The notes beneath the pieces are model-generated. The model was not told the origin of the DNA, ran no database searches, and was given only the letters and a program-made list of their open reading frames with translations. A stretch of 40,244 nucleotides of DNA, taken from assembly GCA_015066525.1 (NCBI GenBank), contig SVOG01000001.1, positions 1 to 40,244 of the forward strand, read 5' to 3'. Position numbers and translations under genes: made by a program. This document shows positions 33,481 to 40,244 of this stretch, in pieces; position 1 is the first letter of the stretch; every line of letters starts with the position of its first letter. This DNA comes from Oscillospiraceae bacterium (lineage in GTDB: Bacteria > Bacillota > Clostridia > Oscillospirales > Acutalibacteraceae).

Positions 33481-36075
33481 ATGAAAAAGATAACACTCGG
33501 CATCCTCGCCCATGTGGATAGCGGCAAGACGACGCTCTCTGAGGCGATGCTGTATTGCGCGGGTGCTATTACAAAACTCGGTAGGGTGGACCACCGCGAC
33601 AGTTTCCTTGATACGAATGCGCTTGAGCGCTCGCGCGGCATCACCATTTTCTCCAAACAGGCGGTATTAAACGCGGGGGACACCGAGTTTACCCTGCTTG
33701 ACACCCCCGGACATGTTGATTTTTCCGCCGAGACGGAGCGCACCCTGCAGGTGCTCGACTATGCCGTTCTTGTCATCAGCGCGACCGACGGCGTACAGAG
33801 CCATACGCGCACCCTCTGGCGACTGCTGTCGAAATACAATGTCCCGTGCTTTCTCTTTGTCAATAAGACCGATTTGGACGGCGCGGATAAAGAGGTCGTC
33901 CTTCAACAACTAAAAACGCGACTGAGCGACGGCTGCATTGACTTTACCGAGACGGACACCCCCGCCTTTTATGAGAACGCCGCTCTCTGCGACGATACGC
34001 TCCTGATGAAATACGATGAGAGTGAAACGCTCACAAAGGACGATATGGTCGCCGCGATACAGAATCGCAGAATTTTTCCCGTCCTATTCGGTTCTGCGCT
34101 GAAAATGGAGGGCGTGGACGCCTTTTTAGAGTGCCTGCGGGAATATACCGAAATGCCTGATTATCCCGCAGCATTCGGCGCGAAGGTTTATAAAATCGCC
34201 GAGGACGCGCAGAAAAACCGTCTCACTTTTATGAAAATAACAGGGGGCACCCTGCGGGTAAAAGATGTGCTCGAGAGTGAGAAGAATACCGAAGGTGAAA
34301 AGGTCAATCAGATTCGTATCTATTCCGGTGATAAATTCACCGCTGTCGACGAGGCACAGGCGGGCACGGTCTGCGCTGTAACGGGCATCACCTTTGCCAA
34401 AAGCGGCGACGGTATCGGTGCCGAGGGTGACGCGGGATTGCCCGTTCTCGAGCCCGTTCTGACTTACCGACTTGAACTTCCCGACGGCGTGGATACCCAC
34501 ACGGTGCTTTCAAAGATGAAGCTGCTTGAAGCAGAGGACCCGCAGCTGCGCGTCGTCTGGAACGAGCGCCTCGGTGAAATTCAAGTACAGCTGATGGGTG
34601 AAATTCAGCTCGAAGTCCTGCGAGCGCTGATTGCCGAGCGTTTCGGTTTTGAGGTGCAGTTTGGCAGAGGCAATATTATCTATAAAGAAACCATCGCCGA
34701 CACCGTGGAGGGCGTCGGACACTTCGAGCCGCTGCGCCACTATGCCGAGGTGCATCTCATCCTCCGTCCCGCACCGCGCGACAGCGGACTGGTGTTTCGG
34801 TCGGAGTGTAAGGAGGATGTCCTCGATAAGAACTGGCAACGCCTGATACTGACGCACCTTTATGAAAAGACGCATATCGGCATTCTCACCGGCTCGCCGA
34901 TTACCGATATGGAGATTGTGCTTGCCTCCGGCAGAGCACATCCGAAGCATACCGAGGGCGGCGATTTCCGTCAGGCTACCTACCGCGCGGTGCGCCATGG
35001 ACTGAGGAGTGCCGAGAGCATTCTGCTTGAGCCTGTATATGACTTTGTCCTCGAGGTGCCTGCCGAAAATATCGGGCGCGCAATGGCGGATATTCAAAAG
35101 ATGAGCGGCACTTTTGAGCCGCCTGAAACCCTCGGTGAGTTCACTCTCTTGAAGGGCACAGCGCCCGTCAGCGAGATGTGCGATTACAGCCGCGAACTCG
35201 TCCGTTATACCCACGGCAGAGGAAAGCTGTCGACAACGCTGAAAGGCTACGAGCCGTGTCATAATGCCACCGAGGTGATAGAGGCGATGGCATATGACTG
35301 CGATGCGGATGTTCAAAACACCGCCGATTCGGTATTCTGTTCCCACGGCGCCGGATATAATGTGCGCTGGGATGAGGTAAAGAGCCATATGCACCTGCCA
35401 AGCGCTCTTTCTTCGCCGAAGAAGCATACCGTTGCCGAAAATGTGCAAAAGACATTTACCTCGTTGAAATCGCAGAAGGATATCTTCGCTTTTGACAAGG
35501 AACTGATGCAGATATTTGAGCAAACTTATGGACCGATTAAGCGTCGTACGGCGTTTGACACCGAAAATGTATCTGATACGCCGCGCAAGAATAATACGCC
35601 CGCACCGAAACAGAAAGTAAAGCCGCGCTATGAGGGTGAGGAGTATCTCCTCGTAGACGGTTATAATGTCATTTTCTCGTGGGATCATCTGCGCGACCTG
35701 AGTGAGGAGAGTATCGACGGCGCGCGCGAAACGCTGATTAATATTCTCTGTAATTACCAGGGATATCAGAAATGCGAGGTCATTCTTGTTTTTGACGCCT
35801 ATAAGGTGAAGGGGAATACCCGCGAGATTGAAAAGGTCAATAATATCCATGTCGTTTATACAAAAGAGGCGGAAACCGCCGATATGTATATCGAAAAGGT
35901 CTCTCATAAACTCGCAAAGCGCCACAAGGTGCGCGTCGTGACATCTGACGCGCTCGAACAGTTAATCATCCTCGGCAATGGCGCACTGCGTGTTTCGTCG
36001 CGCGCATTTCTCTCGGAGGTACAGGAAGCTCAGCGTGAGATTCAGCGCATTATTGACGCGCATACCAATACCTGA
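33481..36075 (+). CDS. TetM/EF-G-like translational GTPase fused to a YacP/Rae1-type NYN ribonuclease
   Basis: 864 residues. Residues 1-about 660 form an EF-G/TetM-type factor: G1 AHVDSGKTT (10-18), G2 RGIT (52-55), G3 DTPGH (74-78), G4 NKTD (128-131), then domains II-V, including ELVRYTHGRGKLSTTLKGYEPCHN. The loop that in TetM contacts the tetracycline site (YSPVST before PADF) reads AHPKHTEGG here (around 486-494), so resistance is doubtful. A linker (about 660-718) leads to a C-terminal NYN domain of the YacP/Rae1 kind (720-864) with LLVDGYNVIF (Asp726), VFDAYKVKG (Asp772), ETADMYIE (Asp801) and LGNGALRVSSR. Rae1 of Bacillus cuts mRNA in the ribosomal A site. TetM-like proteins reach about 640 residues, so the extra 200 are the fusion. 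The likely job is ribosome-linked mRNA cleavage; this is inference. Confidence 0.9.
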   Translation: MKKITLGILAHVDSGKTTLSEAMLYCAGAITKLGRVDHRDSFLDTNALERSRGITIFSKQAVLNAGDTEFTLLDTPGHVDFSAETERTLQVLDYAVLVISATDGVQSHTRTLWRLLSKYNVPCFLFVNKTDLDGADKEVVLQQLKTRLSDGCIDFTETDTPAFYENAALCDDTLLMKYDESETLTKDDMVAAIQNRRIFPVLFGSALKMEGVDAFLECLREYTEMPDYPAAFGAKVYKIAEDAQKNRLTFMKITGGTLRVKDVLESEKNTEGEKVNQIRIYSGDKFTAVDEAQAGTVCAVTGITFAKSGDGIGAEGDAGLPVLEPVLTYRLELPDGVDTHTVLSKMKLLEAEDPQLRVVWNERLGEIQVQLMGEIQLEVLRALIAERFGFEVQFGRGNIIYKETIADTVEGVGHFEPLRHYAEVHLILRPAPRDSGLVFRSECKEDVLDKNWQRLILTHLYEKTHIGILTGSPITDMEIVLASGRAHPKHTEGGDFRQATYRAVRHGLRSAESILLEPVYDFVLEVPAENIGRAMADIQKMSGTFEPPETLGEFTLLKGTAPVSEMCDYSRELVRYTHGRGKLSTTLKGYEPCHNATEVIEAMAYDCDADVQNTADSVFCSHGAGYNVRWDEVKSHMHLPSALSSPKKHTVAENVQKTFTSLKSQKDIFAFDKELMQIFEQTYGPIKRRTAFDTENVSDTPRKNNTPAPKQKVKPRYEGEEYLLVDGYNVIFSWDHLRDLSEESIDGARETLINILCNYQGYQKCEVILVFDAYKVKGNTREIEKVNNIHVVYTKEAETADMYIEKVSHKLAKRHKVRVVTSDALEQLIILGNGALRVSSRAFLSEVQEAQREIQRIIDAHTNT

Positions 36076-36081
36076 TATAAT
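36053..36081 (+). promoter_or_regulatory. Internal extended -10 promoter for the PARG gene
   Basis: TTGACG (36053-36058), 17-bp spacer, TGATATAAT (-10 at 36076-36081). The -35 lies inside the 3' end of the GTPase-NYN gene. The start would be about 20 bp before the PARG ATG. Confidence 0.7.
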
Positions 36082-36107
36082 AACATCACGATGAAAGGGG
36101 GCATACG

Positions 36108-36935
36108 ATGACGAATCTGGAAGAAGAACTCATTGAGTCGTTTCACAATACCGTTCGGGCGTTTACGAAATACGATGATTTAATCCGCGCCACCAATCAG
36201 CTTGTGGACCGTACGCTCGTTTATTTCGAGAATTATGCTGTGATTGAGAAACCGATTAAGCGGCATAGAACGATTGTTACCGTCACTCCCGATACCACCT
36301 TTCATTGTGCGAAACAGTATGTTGACGGGCATAGCACGGTTGCCGTCCTGAATTTTGCTAACCCTTATCAACCGGGTGGCGGCGTCGAACAGGGCGCTGT
36401 GGCGCAGGAGGAGTGCCTTTGCCGCAGCAGTAATCTCTACGCTTCGCTGACAAGTCCGTACATACTGGCGAATTATTATGACCGTAATAATCGCAAGAGT
36501 TCACCCTTTTCGACGGATGCGGTCGTCTATTCAAAGGGCGTTACCGTCTTTAAGTCAGACGACATTATCCCCGTAAAACTCGACAAGTATTTTACCCTCG
36601 ATGTGCTGACCTGTGCGGCGCCGTATTACAGCCGTACTTACGGTCTCTATGATACCAAACGGTATCAGCGCGCCTTTTATCGCCGCATTCGTAATATTCT
36701 CGAAGTTGCTATCGGAAACGGCGTCGATGTGCTTGTGCTCGGCGCGTTCGGCTGCGGTGCGTTTAACAACCCGCCCCAGATTGTCGCCGAAGTGTTCCGC
36801 CGTCTCTTGATAGAAGAGGGATATTGCCACTATTTCAGCACCGTGACCTTCGCGATTAAGTCGGGCGGCGAGAATGATAATTTCGAAGTGTTTTACCGTA
36901 TTCTCGACACAACCGCGGCAGAAAATGTACAGTAA
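36108..36935 (+). CDS. Bacterial-type poly(ADP-ribose) glycohydrolase-like macrodomain protein (TIGR02452/DUF2263 type)
   Basis: 275 residues. The family signature is complete: VAVLNFANPYQPGGGVEQGA then AQEECLCRSS, giving GGG (90-92), a 7-residue spacer and catalytic QEE (100-102) as in bacterial PARG. The macrodomain core continues with LDVLTCAAPYYS, GVDVLVLGAFGCGAFNNPP and the last strand VTFAIKSG. These enzymes remove or process ADP-ribose chains. It begins 32 bp after the GTPase-NYN gene with AAAGGGGG as ribosome site, and has its own promoter as well. The pairing suggests ADP-ribosylation of a ribosome-linked target or a general stress module; neither is shown by the sequence. Confidence 0.88.
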   Translation: MTNLEEELIESFHNTVRAFTKYDDLIRATNQLVDRTLVYFENYAVIEKPIKRHRTIVTVTPDTTFHCAKQYVDGHSTVAVLNFANPYQPGGGVEQGAVAQEECLCRSSNLYASLTSPYILANYYDRNNRKSSPFSTDAVVYSKGVTVFKSDDIIPVKLDKYFTLDVLTCAAPYYSRTYGLYDTKRYQRAFYRRIRNILEVAIGNGVDVLVLGAFGCGAFNNPPQIVAEVFRRLLIEEGYCHYFSTVTFAIKSGGENDNFEVFYRILDTTAAENVQ

Positions 36936-36984
36936 TCTGTATAAATCATTAAATTTATATAAAATATAAAAATTGCCCTTTATT

Positions 36985-37003
36985 TATACCTTATAATGGT
37001 ATA
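36985..37003. promoter_or_regulatory. Inverted repeat around a -10 element upstream of the symporter gene
   Basis: TATACC (36985-36990) and GGTATA (36998-37003) flank TTATAAT, which includes a TATAAT -10 (36992-36997). The -35 region is poor, so a bound regulator may be needed. Confidence 0.45.
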
Positions 37004-37042
37004 TGATAAATGGGTATTTTTATGTGAAAAGGAAAGTTTGTT

Positions 37043-38398
37043 ATGGAAGAAAACAGAAGTACCTTCAAGGGAAAACTCGGTTTTGTCCTGGCAGCGGCAG
37101 GCTCCGCGGTCGGACTCGGAAACCTCTGGCGTTTCCCGTATCTCGCTGCTAAGTACGGCGGCGGTATGTTTTTACTCGTCTATCTGATTCTCGCGATTAC
37201 CTTCGGTTTCGTGCTGATGGTAACCGAGATTGCCATCGGCAGAAAAACGCAGCTCAGCCCGCTCAAAGCGTTTGGCGCGCTGAGTAAGAAGTGGGGATGG
37301 CTCGGCAAACTCGCGACCATCGTACCTGTCTTGATTTTCCCGTATTACTGCCTGATTGGCGGCTGGGTAACGAAGTACGCCGGCGTGATGATTGCCGGTA
37401 GGGTTGCCGACGCGGCAAATGACAGCTTCTTCGGCGATTATATCAGCGCCACAGCTGACCCGCTCGTGTGGTTTATGATTTTCATCGTAGCCACGACGCT
37501 CGTCATCGTATCGGGTGTCAATAAAGGCATCGAGAAGCTCTCGCGTATCCTGATGCCCGCACTCTTGATTCTCACGGTAGCACTCTCGATTTATGTCGTG
37601 ACGCGCCCGGGCGCGCTCGGCGGCGTGAAGTATTATTTGCTGCCCGATTTCAAGAGCCTGAGTGTTAAGACCTTCCTTGCGGCACTCGGTCAGTTATTCT
37701 ATTCGATGTCGCTTGCGATGGGTATTATGATTACCTACGGCTCCTATTTTTCCAAGGAAGAGCATATCGAAAAGGCAGCCCGCCAGATTGAAATTTTCGA
37801 TACCCTTATCGCATTCCTTGCCGGTCTGATGATTGTGCCCGCCGTATTCGTATTCTCGGGCGGCGACAAGGAAGCACTCGGCACGGGACCGTCGCTGATG
37901 TTTGTGACCCTGCCGAAAGTATTTAATTCAATGCCCGCCGGTAATTTCATCGGTGCAGCCTTCTTCATTCTCGTTCTCTTTGCCGCGATTACGAGCTCCG
38001 TCTCCATTATGGAGGCAATCGTGTCGGGACTGATTGATGAGTTTAAGATGCGCCGCGGCACCGCGACGGCTCTTGTCGCCATCTTTGGCATTGTGGTTGG
38101 CATTGCGTGCTCACTCGGTTTCGGTATCTGGAGTGATTTTACCATCTTCGGTTTCTCGATTCTCGACTTCCTCGATTTTGTATCGAACAGTATCCTGCTG
38201 CCGCTTGTCGGTATGCTGACCTGTATCGTCGTTGGTTTTGTCATCAAACCCGATGCGATTATCAGCGAGGTAGAACTCAATGGCGAGTTCAAGATGAAGC
38301 ATTTTTACACAGCGATGGTAAAATGGGTGGCACCCATCTTTATCTTCGCCATCCTTGTATCGAGTATCCTGCAGGGTCTCGGCATTATCCATATCTGA
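37043..38398 (+). CDS. Sodium-dependent SNF-family (SLC6-like, LeuT fold) transporter
   Basis: 451 residues, membrane protein with about 11 spans, related to LeuT/MhsT amino acid symporters. The N-terminal TM1 signature is GFVLAAAGSAVGLGNLWRFPYLAAKYGGG, with the unwound sodium- and substrate-binding GSAVGLGN region. Other marks are GVNKGIEKLSRILMP (TM5 region), LGQLFYSMSLAMGIMITYGSY (TM6) and AITSSVSIMEAIVS (TM8). It should import an amino acid or related amine with sodium. It has 11 rather than 12 spans, like MhsT. The AAAGGAAAG site precedes the ATG. A clean terminator follows the gene. Substrate cannot be assigned. Confidence 0.93.
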   Translation: MEENRSTFKGKLGFVLAAAGSAVGLGNLWRFPYLAAKYGGGMFLLVYLILAITFGFVLMVTEIAIGRKTQLSPLKAFGALSKKWGWLGKLATIVPVLIFPYYCLIGGWVTKYAGVMIAGRVADAANDSFFGDYISATADPLVWFMIFIVATTLVIVSGVNKGIEKLSRILMPALLILTVALSIYVVTRPGALGGVKYYLLPDFKSLSVKTFLAALGQLFYSMSLAMGIMITYGSYFSKEEHIEKAARQIEIFDTLIAFLAGLMIVPAVFVFSGGDKEALGTGPSLMFVTLPKVFNSMPAGNFIGAAFFILVLFAAITSSVSIMEAIVSGLIDEFKMRRGTATALVAIFGIVVGIACSLGFGIWSDFTIFGFSILDFLDFVSNSILLPLVGMLTCIVVGFVIKPDAIISEVELNGEFKMKHFYTAMVKWVAPIFIFAILVSSILQGLGIIHI

Positions 38399-38402
38399 TT
38401 CA

Positions 38403-38432
38403 ATCGGGCGGATTTTCCGCCCGATTTATATT
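38403..38432 (+). terminator. Terminator of the SNF transporter gene
   Basis: ATCGGGCGG (38403-38411) and CCGCCCGAT (38417-38425) form a 9-bp perfect stem followed by TTATATTT. Confidence 0.85.
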
Positions 38433-38459
38433 TACAAAGCTATATGATAGTGATACAAT
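38431..38459 (+). promoter_or_regulatory. Promoter of the second alpha/beta hydrolase gene
   Basis: TTTACA (38431-38436), 17-bp spacer, TACAAT (38454-38459) with TGA extension. The -35 begins in the tail of the preceding terminator. Confidence 0.65.
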
Positions 38460-38478
38460 AAAGATGTGAGGTGATACG

Positions 38479-39273
38479 ATGTCCGCTGTTGTAAAAAGTA
38501 TAGCCATCCCCTCGGGCACGCTCAGATGCGCCGTGTTTGGACACGGTGCCACGCCGCTGGTGATGATACCGGGACTTGGCATTAAGAGCGTTATCAGCGC
38601 CGCTGACGATGTCGCGAGTGCGTACCATGCTTTTCAAGACAGCCACACGGTGTACCTTATCGAACGGCGGGACAGCCTTCCCGCGGGCGTCACGATAGAA
38701 GAAATCACGGACGATACCGCCGCGGCGATGCGGGCGCTCGGAATTCGCAGCGCCGATGTCTTTGCGACCTCGTTCGGCGGCAGGGTGGCAATGCTCCTTG
38801 CCATTCAGTATCCCGACCTTGTCGGCAAACTGGTGCTCGGCTCGACCGCTGCGTGTACGAATCCGCTATCCGAGAAAGTCATCAGCGGCTGGATTGACCT
38901 TGCCACAGCGCGCAGGAGGGAAGACCTCTGCCGTGATTTTATCGAGAAGGTATATTCCGCACCGGTGGCTGAGAAGTTTGGCAATTTTCTCGTGTCGCGT
39001 ATGGCGGACTGCAGCGATGCGGACCTCGAACAGCTGATTCATACCGCCGCGTCGTCGAAGGGATTTGATATTCGCGACCGCCTCGGTGAAATCAAATGTC
39101 CCGTCCTCGTGCTCGGCGCCGAGAACGATTCCGTTCTGACGGGCGAGGCGTCACGGGAAATCGCAGACCTTATCGGCTGCGAGCTGTATATGTACGGCGC
39201 GCCGTATAACCACGCGGTGTATGACGAAGCACCGGATTATAAAGAAAGATTACTTGCGTTTTACAGAAGGTGA
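38479..39273 (+). CDS. Alpha/beta hydrolase
   Basis: 264 residues of the alpha/beta-hydrolase fold. The oxyanion region is LVMIPGLGIKS. The nucleophile candidate is Ser98 in ATSFGGR, with Ala at the usual first Gly of the GxSxG elbow. Asp217 (GAENDSVL) and His245 (APYNHAVYDEAPDY) complete the triad. The GAGGTGAT ribosome site precedes the ATG. The following gene starts 5 bp after the stop, so they are co-transcribed. It is not closely similar to the hydrolase at 30961. The substrate is unknown. Confidence 0.82.
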   Translation: MSAVVKSIAIPSGTLRCAVFGHGATPLVMIPGLGIKSVISAADDVASAYHAFQDSHTVYLIERRDSLPAGVTIEEITDDTAAAMRALGIRSADVFATSFGGRVAMLLAIQYPDLVGKLVLGSTAACTNPLSEKVISGWIDLATARRREDLCRDFIEKVYSAPVAEKFGNFLVSRMADCSDADLEQLIHTAASSKGFDIRDRLGEIKCPVLVLGAENDSVLTGEASREIADLIGCELYMYGAPYNHAVYDEAPDYKERLLAFYRR

Positions 39274-39277
39274 GAGA

Positions 39278-40244
39278 ATGAAAAAGACACTATCCATTTT
39301 ATTATCATTCGTTTTATTGATTGCATCGCTGACCGTTTCGCTGAGCGCCGATGCTGCAACGCGCAAGAAGGTGACCGAGTATAAAGTCGGCGACTCCTTT
39401 ACTGTTACGTTGAAGGCGCATCCGATGAGCGACACGGAGCGTGGCTGGACGCAGCAGTATTACAGTGCCGAGAGTTGGAAAAAAGCGTATTATGCGAAGT
39501 TCAGACCCACCGCGGACGGCTTATATGAATTTGCCGTGAAGGGCGAGGATTATTACGGTGAGGCGGCGTACCAGGCGTTGATTGTCGACAGTAAGGACGA
39601 AGTCGTGTCGTTCTCCTACGCGTATGGCGAGGATTCCTATAATATCGACCTTGTCGGCGATTTGAAAAAGGGCGAGACCTATTATTATCTGATTCGCTAT
39701 TTCACTGCCTATGACGATATTACGCATACCGTGAAACTGAAGGTGAATCTGAAAAAACACAAGCATCAGATGGTTGACCTTACCAAGTCATACGCCGATG
39801 CGGAATATCTGCTTGATTACGCGATTGACAGCGAGGAGCCCGTCTGGGTCTGCAAGATTCAGGGCTGCGGCTTTGACACGAAATCAATTTATTATCACCG
39901 CTATCTGGTTGACCTCTCGCGCAAATCCTATACCTACGACGGCAAGGAAAAGAAGCCGAAGGTGCTCTTTTATGACATCCGCGGCAAGCAGTTCGTCCCC
40001 GAAGAGAAGGGCGTCGACGATATCAATCTGAAAGTCGTCTATGAGAATAATACCTCCGTCGGCAGGGCAAAGGTGAAAATCCGTACAGAGGGTACCTGGC
40101 AGACCATTAAGTTCAACATCAACCCGAAGGGTACGGCGCTGAAGAAACTGACCCCGTATAAAAAGAGTATCAAAGTCCGCTGGACAAAGCAGCCGACCAA
40201 GACCTCGGGCTATCAAATTCAGTACGCAACGAATAAATCCTTCA
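39278..40244 (+). CDS. Secreted protein with C-terminal fibronectin-like repeat, 3' end outside window
   Basis: The frame is open from ATG 39278 (AAGGTGAGAGA upstream) to the window edge, at least 322 residues. A signal peptide (KKTLSILLSFVLLIASLTVS, then LSADAAT) is followed by a beta-rich domain (FRPTADGLYEFAVKG, YYYLIRYFTA). A segment SYTYDGKEKKPKVLF resembles bacterial Ig-like linkers. The start of a fibronectin-like repeat (KKLTPYKKSIKVRWTKQPTK, then SGYQIQYATNKSF) closely resembles the repeats in the secreted protein at 28739, so the two belong to the same surface-protein group. The C-terminus is not visible. Function not recognised. Confidence 0.8.
   Translation, partial: MKKTLSILLSFVLLIASLTVSLSADAATRKKVTEYKVGDSFTVTLKAHPMSDTERGWTQQYYSAESWKKAYYAKFRPTADGLYEFAVKGEDYYGEAAYQALIVDSKDEVVSFSYAYGEDSYNIDLVGDLKKGETYYYLIRYFTAYDDITHTVKLKVNLKKHKHQMVDLTKSYADAEYLLDYAIDSEEPVWVCKIQGCGFDTKSIYYHRYLVDLSRKSYTYDGKEKKPKVLFYDIRGKQFVPEEKGVDDINLKVVYENNTSVGRAKVKIRTEGTWQTIKFNINPKGTALKKLTPYKKSIKVRWTKQPTKTSGYQIQYATNKSF

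Noticed and set aside
34510-35925. Long antisense open frame (471 codons) opposite the GTPase-NYN gene
   Set aside because: It mirrors the codon pattern of the real gene, has no recognisable domain and no promoter or ribosome site.
33481-36075. Tetracycline resistance gene tet(M)-like
   Set aside because: The drug-site loop is not conserved and a ribonuclease domain is fused; calling it a resistance gene would mislead.

Overview
The window reads as a chromosomal segment of a gut-type Gram-positive Clostridia, probably an Oscillospiraceae/Ruminococcaceae-like organism. The evidence is GC content near the middle, sigma-A promoters that are often of the extended -10 type, AGGAGG-like ribosome binding sites, a tepA-ylzJ-spoIIIE/ftsK order as in Bacillus, a PadR/HAAS pair, a DltABCD-like operon, and large secreted BspA/InlB and fibronectin-like repeat proteins. 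The species is not identified and no phage, transposase or CRISPR array was seen.

Layout. 1-1104: 3' end of groEL with terminators. 1204-4285: padR, a HAAS-domain membrane protein and a small PH-like membrane protein, behind a promoter with a near-perfect 23-bp palindrome. 4306-9852: a five-gene operon resembling dlt (SGNH hydrolase, DltA-like ligase, DltC-like carrier, DltB-like MBOAT, second SGNH hydrolase). It converges through a bidirectional terminator on alr and a FemAB-type aminoacyltransferase, so this half looks devoted to aminoacyl or acyl decoration of the envelope. 12101-18238: tepA, ylzJ-like, a degenerate UppP-like membrane protein, ftsK/spoIIIE and a YgiQ-type radical SAM gene, tightly packed. 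18243-18567: tRNA-Leu(UAG), followed by a 153-bp structured segment bounded by a duplicated tRNA 3' end. 18637-19676: an ECF transporter S component on the minus strand. 19838-30508: a 2,933-residue secreted BspA/InlB/SpaA protein and a DUF6273 secreted protein. 30543-30868: a consensus extended -10 promoter driving a 52-residue peptide that starts with TTG. 30904-36935: an alpha/beta hydrolase, a GH36 alpha-galactosidase, a TetM/EF-G-like GTPase fused to a YacP/Rae1-type NYN ribonuclease, and a bacterial-type PARG macrodomain protein with its own promoter. 36985-40244: an SNF-family sodium symporter, an alpha/beta hydrolase, and the start of another secreted repeat protein cut by the window edge.

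The most interesting points are the translational GTPase-Rae1 ribonuclease fusion next to a PARG gene, the dlt-like operon whose ligase lacks both residues that define D-alanine recognition, the tRNA-tail duplication element, and the strongly promoted tiny peptide. All functional statements are from reading the sequence and family knowledge; no database search was run.
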